Source of the DNA: Artemia franciscana | Lineage: Eukaryota; Arthropoda; Branchiopoda; Anostraca; Artemiidae | Length of the DNA stretch: 64,000 nucleotides | Assembly: GCF_032884065.1 (NCBI RefSeq) | Contig: NC_088883.1 | Span: 29,463,355 to 29,527,354, forward strand | Reading direction: 5' to 3' | Shown: piece by piece, positions 35,646-47,558 of the stretch | Numbering within the stretch: the stretch's first letter is position 1 | How the letters are laid out: every line of letters begins with the position of its first letter | Position numbers and translations under genes: made by a program | The notes under the pieces: model-generated | The model's input: only the letters and a program-made list of their open reading frames with translations | What the model was told of the DNA's origin: nothing | The model's database searches: none

Positions 35646-37312
35646 CAGTGAATAAAAAAAAAGAAGTTTTTTTTAACCGAAATTAAGGAGCGACATTAAA
35701 ACTTAAAACGAACACGTGTATGAAAGGGGGTGTTCCCTTCTCAACACCTCGATCTTTACGCAAAAGTTTTACTCTTTTTCGAAATTCTACTTTATTAAAC
35801 AGTAAAAAACTATAGCGTAAAGAGCGGGGTGTTGAGAAGGGAACATCCCCTTTCACACACGGAGTAATTTCTCTTCGTTTTAAATTTTAATGTCGCTCCT
35901 GACTTTCAGTTAAAAACACTGTTTTTTTATTTAATTTCTGAACGTTTTTGAATTAATGCATGTTTGATTTCGGCTCTCCACACATAAATTATTAAAACGA
36001 AATTTGCATATTAATTCTTTCTTTTGGCTAAATGGCTTTCTCTCAATTTTGATCAGAAGATTTTGAGAAATAAGGGGTGGGGAAGGAGGCATAGTTGCCC
36101 TCCAATTTTTTGGTTACTTAAAAAGGCAACTAGAACTTTCAATTTTTGACGAATATTTTTAATAGTAAAAAATATACGTAACTGAAGAACTAACTTACGT
36201 AACAAACTTCTTTATTCTTATGTTTTTATTATGTATACGAGGGGGTTTGGCCCCTCGCTCTTTACAATAAAGCTTGAGTGTTGTCCCAATTCTTTAAGAA
36301 TGACCCCTGAATCAGAAAGGCCGTAGAATAAGTAGTTGAAATTATTAAGAATACTTTCTCATGTTGATTTTTTCATTGTTTTTTTTTATAGTAATGCTAG
36401 AAAATCCTGCGCCCCCTTCATTAAATTTCTCTTCCCCCATGACATGTCCCTCCAAGTAAACATCCTCCCACATAGTCCCCTCCCCTTCACCCCCTCCCCC
36501 AACCAAAAAATCCCCTGAAAACATCTGTACACTTCCCAATAACCATTACTCAATGTAAACACTGGTCAAAGTCTGTAACTTGCAGCCCCTCCCCTGGGGA
36601 CTGTGGAGGTGTAAGTTATTCCCAAAGACATATTTATAATGGTTTTCGACTATGCTGAACCCAATGACCAGGCCTATCTCAAAACTTTGATCCGTAGACT
36701 TTGGGAAAAAATGAGCGTGGGAGGGGGCCTAGGTGCCCTCCAAATTTTTTGGTCACTTAAAAAGGGGACTAGAACTTTTCATTTCTTTTAGAATGAGCCC
36801 TTTTTGTATTCTAGGACCACTTGGTCGATACGATGAGCCCAGGAAAAAAAACAAATAAAGACGCACCCGTGATTTGTCTTTTGGCGAAAAATACGAAGTT
36901 CCACATTTTTGTTGATAGGAGCTTGAAACTTTTGCGATAAGGTTATCTGATACAGTTAATGCGGTGGTGAAATTTTTGTTAAAACTCTGTTACTTTAAGG
37001 GGGTGTTTCTCCTTATTCTCCAAAATAAGGCAAATTTTTCAGGCTCTTAGTTTTTGATAAAAAAGACTAAACTTGATTAGCCTTATATATTTAAAATCAG
37101 CATAAAAATATGATTCTTTTGATGTATCTTTTATTATCAAAATTTTGATGACAAAGACTAAATTTGATGAAACTTATATATTTAAAATCAGTATGAAAAT
37201 CCGATCCTTTTGATGTATATTTTAGCATCAAAATTGCGTTTTTTAGAGTTTCGTTTGCTATTGAGCCGGGTCGCTCCTTACTACAGTTCCTTACCATGAA
37301 CTGTTGGATTTC
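35646..37312 (+). mobile_element. PHE copy F, full length
   Basis: The head palindrome occupies 35650-35935 (arms 'aaattaaggagcgacattaa' and 'ttaatgtcgctcctgacttt'). The body includes 'ttgccctccaattttttggt' (36098) and 'ctgaaaacatctgtacactt'. The tail is 'gagccgggtcgctccttact', then a hairpin near 37288-37307 ('cagttccttaccatgaactg', diverged by one base from a perfect stem). The Helitron-target site is empty here ('tattatgtatacgaggg', 36228). A ~100-bp body segment around 37090-37200 is duplicated. Confidence 0.85.
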
Positions 37313-38145
37313 CATTGTTCCTATATCGGTGTCATTTTTAAAATGGTAACCGTTTAACATGGAAAGCTAAATTGCGTCCTTATTTCGTGTCTCTAAGCGT
37401 TTAAGAAATAATTACACAAATTTTGAATTGAATAAAATCACAAAGTGACTAAGTACGAAATGTGACAAATTAGTTCTCAAATAATAAATATTTGTGTTAT
37501 TGATAGCTGTAGAAAAGTCCATGCAAAACATATAACTACTACTACTACACGGCTGTCCTCCAACAAAACCTAGTATCTACACAAAAAATCGAATTCGAGC
37601 TAGGAGTGGAGCCCACCTAATCAGACCACGAGGAATCCAATGGTGAACTTGTAATATTTATCCAAGGCTCAATTCATAGATCTCGTCTAGTATCTATAGA
37701 AGGTCTCAGCTTTATTTTTGGGTTTTACCTAGTTTGTACATACTGTAAATTTACTTTTTGTCCAAAACCTAGTATCTGACAAACTGTGATCCACCAGCAA
37801 GAAAATCATCAGCATTATAACTTTTATCATTTACAAAACTACAATACATGCGTTTTTTGCTAATTTTTGTCATCCAGTTATTCCAATCAACTGACCTATT
37901 TGCAGTAGATCTGAATGGAGAGAGGGAAATTACTTGTAGCTCTTGCTAGAAATAGTGCAAAAGAACAGTATGAGCTGGAAGATAAAAGGTGAGACTCTTT
38001 TTTAAAGTCATGGTTACTATCATATGAGTCAGTAGGTACAGCTTTGACACTGGCTGGGTATACTGTGTTGTTTTTGTAAACAGTAGACACACAAACAGAA
38101 AAATACCGGAAGGCTGAAGATTGGCTGCCAAATCAGTTTTTACGC

Positions 38146-38705
38146 CACTTGGTATCTACCAAGTGACATATAGCGATTGCAAATTCTGTCGGTTGGTCTG
38201 TCTGTCTGTCCCGGTTTTGCTACTTTAGGCACTTCCAGGTAAGCTAGAACGAGGAAACTTGACAGGCCTATCAGGAACCAGACCAGATTAAATTAGAAAT
38301 TGTCGTTTCCCCGATTCGACTATGTTGGGGGGGGGAGTGGGAGGACGGTTAAATTGGTAAATGAGGTATTTTTAACTTACGAACGGGAGATTAGATCTTA
38401 ATGAAATTTGACGCTTGGAAGGATATTTTGTCTGGGGAGGGTTAATTCTGAAAAATTAGAAAAAATGAGGTATTTTTAACTTAAGAAGGAGTGATCAGAT
38501 CTTAACAAAATTTGATGTTTGGAAGGATATCGTGTCTAAGAGCTTTTATTTTAAATCTTGACTGGCATTGAGCCTCTGATTTTTCCTTTTAAATCAATCT
38601 ATTGATTCTTAGAATTTCGCTAGAGCTCATACCATATGAGATCTTGGCTCTTCCGACCTCGTCACAAGTGCCATATGAGCTCTTAGCTCTTGTTAATTGT
38701 GCTGT
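38146..38705 (+). repeat. Family X copy nested in the Sola element
   Basis: It starts with the palindrome 'acttggtatctaccaagt', then 'gcgattgcaaattctgtcgg'. Two 'aatgaggtatttttaactta' ... 'agatcttaa' units follow. It ends with 'gctcataccatatgagatct' ... 'gcacttgtg'-type sequence that matches 8776-8850 inverted. The terminal hairpin also appears, inverted, at 62700-62755. Confidence 0.75.
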
Positions 38706-39024
38706 TTCCAAAAAAACAAAACAACAACTATGACAGTAGAAGTTCCAGTAACTTCTGCAATGTTACCGCCTTCCATATCACCACCTTCCGTATCTTTTTT
38801 ATTTTCTTTGTTTGTACTAACTGATTTCAGCAGGATTAGTGCTTGAATCATATCTAAACTTACTTTATAGGAATTGCAATCTTCAAGATATTATTTTCTT
38901 CCGTTCTGTTTCACCTGTACGATGACTGGTGTAAATCCAATAAATACCAAGGAAGTAAAGTTGAAAGAGGATTTGAAAAAGTAGAGTTAGATAATGTTTC
39001 AACTATTAAAATTTATTTTTATAT

Positions 39025-41151
39025 TATAGAAAGAAAAAAAAAAGACCAAGAACTTCAAGCTGAGAGTACAGCCTCATCACATGCGATGGAAGAAGTGGAA
39101 GATGCACTGGAAGTTCACAAAAAGGAATTCTCTCGAGTACAGCTAGAAACTTGTGTTAGCGATAGCACAAAAACTTCCATTTGATGCAGCCCCTTGTTCT
39201 GGATGAGATAAATATTGGAGTTATATAACAAGATAACTGCAGTTATGGTAATAACAAACCAAGATACAGAACCAGCTGATTTGCCAACTGCACTTGCTGA
39301 AATGCCCGTACCTGAAGCTACAGAACACGACAGGCTAGAAAGTCCTCTAAAGTTAGTGACAAAAGTGAAGTAGCAGCTATCACACCGATGGTCCCTAGCC
39401 TTGCGTCCCATCCTGTACGAAAAAGAGCCAAACTGGAGAAGAAAAGGTGACGTGAGACAAACAGAAACTTCCGTTTATTGATCCAACCCCCTGTGAACAA
39501 TTTTGTAGGAAGCACTGCAAAGAAATTACCAGAGAAAATCGTTTTACCATATGGAATAGCTTTTGGAAAGAGCAGTACGAGTCGAGGTCTAAGTGGCTTG
39601 CAAGTTGTGTAAGGTTGGCCCCAATCAACCGCCGAACAGTTTAATTCACCGAACAGATATTCAAGAAAAATGAGTTGAGGCTATATTTTCTTCTAAAGGT
39701 TGTGCAACATCTCACAACAAAAATCCCAGAGTGGAAAAAAATTTATGAACACCCTTGGCTTGAAAATTGATAGACCTATCTCTGAATTGTGCAAAATGAT
39801 AAAAAGTGGCATTGTTGGTCATAATGTTTGTGGAACCCGTGGAAAAAGGGTGCCTCAGCACAAGATTTCGGTGGAAATCAGAGCAAAAGTCACTTCACAT
39901 ATCAACAGTTTTAAACCCTGTACCCCCCCCCCAACGGAGAAAAAATGCTCCCAATGTAAAGTACTTGCCTTCTTTGTTGACAATCCAGTTTATATTTGAT
40001 GATCTTCTAAAAAAGAATCTTTCTAACGTTACACCCTCAGTCGAATCGTAGAAGCAAATTTTGAAAACCATGGACATATCCTTGAGAATTCCGGTGTCTG
40101 ATGCCTGTCCCACATGTGAGAGATATTCGGAGAGAAATAATGATAATGAAGTAAATGATGAAGAGTCTGGTCAGGAACTAGACAGACCATGGAGAGGTTA
40201 ATGGTTGCTGCACATGGACATGGCTAGAAAAGCTACTCACAAGTATCAGGAAGGTGCAATTGCAAACGACAGTCCTGAAAAAAAAATGTATAGAGTTGAT
40301 CTTCAAAAGGTGACCCTGATTCCCGAGTTGCCCGGGAATAAAGACTCAGTTTTCTTGAGTCGTTTGATAGTCTTTATTGAGACATTTGCAAAGGTATACC
40401 CAAAAGATCCAGGATCTCTTGGGTCAGGAAACTCATTCTGTATGCTATGGAATGAGGCGTTGCGAGGTAGAGGAGCGGAGAGCATTGTGGACTCTCTCTT
40501 GTCAGTGATCACAGCAACAAGTGAAAGAGACATCAATTCATTCATATTCTGGATGGACCATTGTTCGGGCCAGAAAAAGAACTGGGTTTTATACGCAGTC
40601 CTTGTACAAATAGTAAACTAAGTTTTTGGGTCGGAGCACATTATTCTGAGATACCTTACAAAGGGACATATCCATAACGCAGCAGAACATCGAGGTGAAA
40701 ATGAAAAAAATAGGCAAGATAAATGACTTTAGTGATTTTTTAACTTGTGTTAACCGACCCAGGAAAGGAGTTAATACTATCACTATGGACAATTCTTCCA
40801 GGAATCGGACTTCAAAGAAGAGAGCCTGCACAAAAAAGCTGAAGTTGCCTCACCTGAATGCTATTGTTGAAGCTGAATTCCGGAAAGGATCAAGAAATAT
40901 GTTTTAACGCACCAGCTTTGACGGTAATGAAGGGCTGCTTTCAGACTTTCTGCAAAAGTCATTCAACCATACGAAAATTCCAGACCCTGACTCGACACCA
41001 AGGGGCATTTCTAAGGAACAAAAAGGAAGTCATTGTGAAAAAGCTATGCCCCATGATGCCATGTAACAGCCGTCAATTTTGGCTAGACCTTCCGGTCACA
41101 GCTGTTCCTGACTTGACTATTGATGAAGATTACCCATACGAAGAAGAATAG
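39025..41151 (+). pseudogene. Sola2-like transposase, frameshifted
   Basis: Readable pieces run in all three phases. There is a Glu/Lys-rich N-terminal stretch (from about 39030). Next comes 'GTRGKRVPQHKISVEIRAKV' (39829-39888), then 'REKNAPNVKYLPSLLTIQFI' after a frame change at the C-run near 39925. 'PVSDACPTCERYSER' (about 40097-40140) is followed by a stop at 40199-40201. The best block is 40205-40621: 'YRVDLQKVTLIPELPGNKDS', 'FWMDHCSGQKKNWVLYAVLV'. Then come 'KINDFSDFLTCVNRP' (about 40710) and, in another frame, 'NKKEVIVKKLCPMMPCNSRQ' with 'FWLDLPV', ending at 41151. The DLQK, D-C-GQ-KNW and FW blocks are those of Sola2-type transposases as I know them. It is inactive. Confidence 0.78.
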
Positions 41152-41725
41152 ATTTTCAGATTTATGGTGGCTCAATCGTTCTTGAGTTCAAAGTGATTTG
41201 ATAATGTTACTAAGGCTAGAACTTTAAATACCGATTTTTCTAAAGCTCACAAATAGTGTAGATACTAGGTTTTGTCGGTGGAAATTCAACTTGACATCAC
41301 TGGAAAAACACCGAAAAAACCTAGTATCTACCTTCTCGCTTGTTTCAAAAAAAGCTAAGGCCTTGTAATTAGTATAGTTGAAACTAGTAAATTATTTGCT
41401 ATTTTTCTATAACTATAAAGATGTAAAAATCATACGAATAAAGAAGCAGCTTTAAAAAACAACGTTTTGGTGTTTTTTTTTTAATTCACTCAGATATAGA
41501 TACTAGGTTTTGTCGGAGGACAGCCGTACAGACAACTCACTACAGCACCCAGTCACCCAAGGCTAAAACAGGTCCACAAAAAAAATGTCTATATGAACTT
41601 AGCTTCAGCCCTAAAATGTATTTAACCCACCCAAGAAGTTCTATTTTCCCTTTACTTGAAAATTCCCTTTACTAGACATCTCTAAGTCTAAACAGGACAA
41701 TTTGACTATGCAATTTACTTTACAC

Positions 41726-42112
41726 TGAACCAGCTTCTACTGTCACCACACTCACTTTTATCATTATCTTTTCTTATAGACATGTCTAATTAAAGTCTTC
41801 CTGAAGTTACTCATTACTTCTTTTTTTACAAAAATCATAGTCATAATCTTAAGTAATTTATCTCTCTAACTTCATAGCCCCAATAATTAAATTCTCTTTT
41901 ACAAAACTATCAACACCATCGACCTTATTTTACTATTCTTTTAGAACTACCTCTAATTTTTCCTCGCAAAGAAAAATCTTGCCTTTTCAAAGTGTCAAAA
42001 ACTCTTTCGTTCTTGTCTATACCACTTCCCTAAGCGTTATTCCACTTGGCAAATTCTCAAATTTTCGGCCCTTTTCTTATCACTAATTTTTGCCCTGTTC
42101 CTACCTTTAAAT
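41726..42112 (-). pseudogene. Diverged LINE RT fragment
   Basis: The reverse strand reads a weak RT N-terminal region, 'KLLKIMTMIFVKKEVMSNFR' followed by 'KTLIRHVYKK'. This parallels 'KLLKILNMVFEKEDVSNDFR' in the forward LINE at about 21690-21745, with stops in between. It abuts the start of PHE copy G. It is more diverged than the other LINE fragments and may be a different family. Confidence 0.6.
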
Positions 42113-43779
42113 AAATAAAAAAACAAGTTTTTTTAAATGAAGGTAAGGAGCAACATTAAAACTTAAAATGAAGAGAAATTACTCCGTATATGAAAGGGGT
42201 TTTCCTCCTCAATGCCCCGCTCTTTACGCTAAAGTTTGACTCTTTCTCTTAACTCTATTTTTAAAACAGTAAGAAACTTTAGCGTAAAGAGTGGGGCGTT
42301 GAGGAGGATAAGCCCCTTTCATATACGGAGTAATTTCTGTTCGTTTTAAGTTTTAATGTTGCTCCTTACTTTCATTTAAAAAAACTTGTTTTTTTTATTT
42401 AATTTCTGGACGTTTTTGAATTAATGCATGTTTTCTCTCCACACATAAATAATTAAAACGAAATTTGCATATTAATTAATTGCAATTAATCGGAAGATTT
42501 TAAGAAAAAAAAGCGCGGGAGGAGGCCGAGTTGCCCTCAAAGTTTTTGATTACTTAAAAAAGCAAATAGAACTTTAATTTTTTACAAACGTTTTCATTAG
42601 TAAAAAATATACGTAACTTACGAATTAACTTACGTAATGAACTTCTAAATTTGTATGTTTTTATGTTTTTATTGCGTATATGAGGGGGTTCAACCCTCGT
42701 CAATACCTCACTCTTTACACTAAAGCTTAGATTAACCTTTAGATTAACCTTAAGAATGACCTCTGAATCACAAAAGCCTTAGAATAAATAATTGGAATTG
42801 CTAAAAATACTTTAGCGTAAATAGTGTGGTATAACGAGGAGGTAAACCCCTCATATGCGTAATAGTTTTGTTCGTTTTGTTTTAATGTTGCTCCTTACTT
42901 TCAGTAGAAAAAACTTTTCATATTTATTTTTTCATTTCAAATAATACTAGAAAATCCTGCGCCCCCTTCATTGAAATTCTCTTCCCCCATGAGAAGTGTC
43001 TTCATGGAAATATTCTGCCACGTAACCCCCCCCCAGCTCTCTCCCCTAAACCAAAAAAAATCCCCCTGAAAACGTCTGTACACTTCCCAGTAACCATTAC
43101 TATATGTCAACACAGGTCAAAGTTTGTAGCTTGCAGCCCCTCCCACGGGGACTGCGGGGGAGTAAGTCATCCCCAAAGACATAATTAATAGGTTTTTTGA
43201 CTATGGTGAATAAAATGACTATCCCAGAATTTTGATCCGGTGACTTTGGGTAAAAAACGAGCGTGGGAGGGGCCTAGAAGCCCTCCAATTTTTTTGTCAC
43301 TTAAAAAGGGCACTAGAACTTTTAATTTCCATAAGAAGAGCCCTCTCAAAACATCCTAGGACCACTCTGTCGATACAATCACCCCTGGGGGAAAAAAACA
43401 ACAAAATAACAAACAAATAAACATGCATCCATGATCCGTCTTCTGCGAAAAAATGCGAAATTCCACATTTTTGTAGATAGAAGCTTGAAACTGCTACAAT
43501 AAGGTTTTCTGATACGCTGAATCTGATGGTGTTATTTTCGTTAAGATTTTATGACTCTTAGGGGGTGTTTCCTCCTATTTTCTAAAATGAGGCAAATTTT
43601 CTTAGGCTCGTAACTTTTGATGGGTATAACTGATCTTGGTGAAGCTTATATATTTAAAATCAGCATTAAAATGTGATTCTTTTGATGCAACTATTGGTAT
43701 CAAATTCTATTTTTTAGAGTTTCGATTACTATTGAGCCGGGTCGCTCCTTACTACAGTTCGTTACCACGAACTGTTTGA
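42113..43779 (+). mobile_element. PHE copy G, full length
   Basis: The head palindrome is at 42125-42395 (arms 'aaggtaaggagcaacattaa' and 'ttaatgttgctccttacttt'). The second inverted pair is at 42705-42835. The tail is 'gagccgggtcgctcc' (43734), with the hairpin 'cagttcgttaccacgaactg' at 43755-43774. The Helitron-target site is empty ('tattgcgtatatgaggg', about 42670). There are no open frames of note. Confidence 0.88.
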
Positions 43780-44802
43780 TTATCATTGTCACGTGTCTTC
43801 TAACCAAAGACCTGAGCCTTTTTTTGATGTCATTTTTTGATGCAATTTTTGTTTTCGATGTGACATATCTTCTAGCCGTATATTTCTTTGTTCTTGACTT
43901 TCATTTCTAATTTGTTCTACTTCTTATTGTCACATGTATTGTAACCGCGTGTTTATTCGATCTTCACTTTTTTTTCTTGTTTTAATTCCTTCCGTCGATT
44001 ATCTTCGCAATGAACATTTCTTTGTTCTTCACTTTTGTATTTGACTCGTTGTAATATTCTCTGACACAAGTATTCTGACTGTATATTTCTTTGTTATTCA
44101 TTTTTTTATCTTTACTGTAGATTTTTTGTCAATACCCTTTACCTTAGCTGCTTGGATCTTTCAGATCTGATCGGATCGGATTGGTCTTGTCATGTTTGAT
44201 GATCTAAGGTCTTAATTTGTCCTCTATTGTCCTCATTAATAATTTCTCTCGCTGCTTGCTTTACCTACTCTAGGCATTATGAAACTACTTCAAACGCCTT
44301 TTGTAAATAGAATAATTACACTTGATATTTTATACTAAGCTATCTTCCTTTTGTGATGACATAAGCATCATAGACGTAAAAACGATAAGTTCATTATTGG
44401 GAGGGGGGGGGGAAATATAATTTATTCTCTTTAAATGTACTCATAAATATGACGTCAAGCCTACGATTTTTCACTGATTCTTCCCAATGTTCTCATAACC
44501 CTTTCCGCTTAGATTTTTACAAATACCTTTGTTGGGTATTTCAATGAAAAGTTATTTTTTTGGTACTATCTTTAGAAAAATTGGTAGAAGAACAAAGAAC
44601 TTTCACCCTAGACTTTGGAAAAAATAAATTCCTATCCAACAGTGCCAATTTCTAAATTATCAATACTGAGTAGCATTGCGTGCAAAATTGGCAGGTTTAC
44701 CGAGTAACCCAGCTTAGCATCAAGTATCAAGGATATAAAGTACCAACAATACCGAAATACCATTACTTCCACCACTCCTCCCTAGACGCATTTTAGATCT
44801 AT
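43780..44802. other. Unannotated segment with a diverged 'tttctttgttcttcac' repeat
   Basis: From 43785 to 44110, units like 'gtatatttctttgttcttga' preceded by 'cacatgtattgtaacc' recur four times with 70-125-bp spacing. The rest is unrecognised; no gene is seen. Confidence 0.4.
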
Positions 44803-45333
44803 TCATAAATCACTTCGTATATGAAAGGGGCTGCTTCCTCATCAACGCCCCGCTCTTTACGCTAAAGTTTGACTGTTTCTCTCAACTCTTCTTTTTAAAA
44901 CAGTAAAAAACTTTAGCGTAAAGAGCGGGGCGTTGATGAGGAAGTAGCCCCTTTCATTTACGAAGTAATTTTTGTTCGTTTTAAGTTTTAATGTCGCTCC
45001 TTACTTTCAGTTGATAAAAATTGTTTTTTATTTAATTTCTGAACGTTTTTGAATAAATTCTTTTTTTTGTTTTTGGCTCTCCGCAGAGGAATAATTAAAA
45101 CGAAATTTGCATATTTAATTTTTTTGGCTAAATGGCTTTTTCATAATTTTGATCGAATGATTTTGAGAAAAAAGAGTGGGGGAGGAAGCCTAGTTGCCCT
45201 CCAATTTTTTGGTTAATTAAAAAGGCAACTAGAACTTTTAATTTTTTACGAATCTTTTAATTAGTAAAAGATGTACGTAACTTATAAATTAGCTTACGTA
45301 AAGAACTTTTTATTCTCATGTTTTTATTACACA
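44803..45333 (+). mobile_element. PHE copy H, first part
   Basis: It begins inside the head palindrome ('cacttcgtatatgaaagggg'), lacking the first ~60 bp, and continues to 'ttttattacaca' at 45333, where a reverse-strand Helitron begins. The copy resumes at 47559 and again at 49681. Confidence 0.88.
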
Positions 45334-45972
45334 CTAGCTGTTGGGTGGGGGTGCTTCGCCCCCCCCATACATTCGTTTTTGAAATGGTATATGATGAAAT
45401 AAATTTTGTATTTTTCCCCTTTTTTTCTTTTTAGATTTTTTTTGGTTTTTACTGTTTTTTTAGTTTTTTTTCTTTTTTCTTTTTTTTTTATTTTCATTTA
45501 TTCTAGTTTTGTTTTTCTGCTTTATTTTTCATTTCTTTTTCCTTTTTTCTTTATTTATTTTTTATTTTCTTTAGTTTTTTAGCTTTTTTAGTTTTTTTAT
45601 TAGTTTTTAGTTTTTTTTCTTTTTAGTTTTTTTGTAGTTTTTACCTTTTTTTAGTTTATTTAGTTTTTTTTTTACTTATGTCCGGGTCGTCATTTATACT
45701 CCCTGTGTCCCGGTCGTCATTTGTGTCCCGGTGCTTTGTTGATGGTGATTGCTAATCGAACATTCCTTGTGTCCCGGTCGCTTTCTCTTTGAGTGTCCCG
45801 GTCGTCATTTATATTCCCTATGTGGCGGTGTCCCGTTCGTCATTTGTGTCCCGATGTCTCGGTCTTTAATTTCGTCAGTCGAAAACATGACGTCAGTCAA
45901 CACACAAACATGACGTCACCCGACAGACCCAAACAAACACAGACAACTTATTTTTATATATATAAATGTTTT

Positions 45973-46160
45973 TAACTACGTAAAACTTGCGAATATACAA
46001 CATTCTTTGCTGTCCCATTGTCTGTGCATATAAATAGATTGTCAGGTTTACCGACTCTTGAACATGCAACATATAATGGTCCATGGGAAAACAATCCGTA
46101 TTCATATCTATACCTCATGATTCTAATGATTGCCCTTGAGCTTTGTTGATGGTGATTGCT
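45973..46160 (-). pseudogene. Helitron helicase C-terminal fragment
   Basis: The reverse strand reads the last helicase block, from 'ITINKAQGQS' through 'GLNTDCF'-like and 'GKPDNLFI'-like codons to 'GTAKNVVYSQ', with frameshifts. It matches 19115-19296 of the first Helitron. This same segment is kept in many of the deleted Helitrons in the window. Confidence 0.8.
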
Positions 46161-47010
46161 AATCGACCATTCCCTGTGTCGCCGTCGTCATTTATATATC
46201 CCCCTGTGCCCCCGGCGTCCCCGTTTTAGTTGTGTCCAAGTGTCCCGGTCGTCATTTATATTCCCTGTGTCCCGGTCGTCATTTGTGTCCCGGTGTCCCA
46301 GTGTGTGATTTCTCTTTGAGTGTCCCGGGCGTCATTTATATTCCTTGTGTCCCGGTCGTCATTTGTGTCCCGGTGTCCCGGTCTGTATATACATTCGTTT
46401 TTGAATTGGTCTTTTTTTTAGTTTTTCGTTTTTTACCTTTTTTTTTAGTTTTTTTAGTTATAACTCATGATTCTAATGATTGCCCTTGAGCTTTGTTGAT
46501 GGTGATTGCTATTCGACCATTCCCTGTGTCGCCGTCGTCATTTATATATTCCCCTGTGCCCCCCGGCGTCCCCGTTATAGTTGTGTCCCTGTGTCCCGGT
46601 CGTCATTTATATTCCCTGTGTCCCGGTCGTCATTTGTGTCCCGGTGTCCCAGTCTGTGATTTCTCTTTGAGTGTCCCGGGCGTCATTTATATTCCTTGTG
46701 TCCCGGTCGTCATTTGTGTCCCGGTGTCCTTGTCTGTATATACATTCGTTTTTGAATTGGTCTTTTTTTTAGTTTTTAGTTTTTTACCTTTTTTTTAGTT
46801 TTTTACTTATACCTCATGATTCTAATGATTGCCCTTGAGCTTTGTTGATGGTTATTGCTAATCAAACATTCCCTGTGTCCCTGTCACCATTTATATATCC
46901 CCCTGTGCCCCCAGGAGTCCCCGTTGTAGTTGTGTCCCTGTGTCCCGGTCGTCATTTATATTCCCTATGTCCCGGTCGTCATTTGTATCCCGGTGTCCCG
47001 GTCTGTATAT
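46100..47010 (-). repeat. ~350-bp tandem repeat within the Helitron
   Basis: 'tcatgattctaatgattgcc' recurs at about 46114, 46465 and 46814 (period ~350 bp). Each is followed by a 'gttgatggt' / 'attgcta' block, GTCCCGGTCGTCATTT minisatellite units, and 'tacattcgtttttgaat' with T-rich DNA. The open frames that read 'CPGRHLYSLCPGRHLCPGVP' and similar peptides are by-products of the repeat. Confidence 0.85.
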
Positions 47011-47558
47011 ACATTCGTTTTTGAAATGGTATATGATGAAATAAATTTTGTATTTTTCCCCTTTTTTTCTTTTTAGTTTTTTCGGTTTTTACTTTTTTTT
47101 TAGTTTTTTTTTCTTTTTTCTTTTTTTTTATTTTTATTTTTTTAGTTTTGTTTTTCTCCTTTATTTTTCATTTGTTTCCTTTTTTTATTTATTTTTTATT
47201 TCTTTTTTTTTCAGTTTGTTAGCTTTTTTAGTTTTTTTTATTTAGTTTTTAGTTTTTTTTCTTTTTAGTTTTTTTATAGTTTTTACCTTTTTTATAGTTT
47301 ATTTAGTTTTTTTTTACTTATGTCCTGGTCGTCATTTATACTCCCTGTGTCCCGGTCGTCATTTGTGTCCCGGTGCTTTGTTGATGGTGATTGCTAATCG
47401 AACATTCCTTGTTTCCCGGTCGCTTTCTCTTTGAGTGTCCTGGTCGTCATTTATATTACCTATGCGGCGGTGTCCCGGTCGTCATTTGTGTCCCGATGTC
47501 CCGATCACCCGATAGACCCACACAAACACAGACAACTTACTTTTATATATATAGAAGA

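Larger units (their letters stand above)
37550..41526 (+). mobile_element. Sola-type DNA transposon with TIRs and TACA target duplication
   Basis: The ends are 30-bp terminal inverted repeats with one mismatch: 37550-37579, starting 'cggctgtcctcc', and 41497-41526, ending 'ggaggacagccg'. They are flanked by TACA on both sides (37546-37549 and 41527-41530). A 4-bp duplication fits the Sola superfamily, as does the transposase inside. The motif CTAGTATCT(A/G) recurs near both ends (37687, 37769, 41321, and inverted at about 41259), suggesting subterminal transposase-binding sites. A copy of repeat family X sits inside (38146-38705). The element is decayed but structurally complete. Confidence 0.88.
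45334..47558 (-). mobile_element. Non-autonomous Helitron filled with minisatellite, nested in PHE copy H
   Basis: On the reverse strand it starts TCTTCTATATATATAAA (5' end, 47558) and ends CTAG (45334-45337), preceded by a GC-rich 'tgttgggtgggggtgc' hairpin region. Joining the flanks ('ttattacaca' + 'tatgaga') restores PHE. The interior is T/A-rich low complexity (45400-45670 and a ~1.65-kb-spaced second copy at 47045-47310), GTCCCGGTCGTCATTT minisatellite, and the last ~190 bp of the helicase gene (45973-46160). It encodes no intact protein. Confidence 0.87.

Noticed and set aside
46232..47024. Open frames reading CPGRHLYSLCPGRHLCPGVP-like repeats, as if a Cys/Pro-rich protein
   Set aside because: They translate the GTCCCGGTCGTCATTT minisatellite. 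Similar peptides appear in several frames and on both strands of related arrays.
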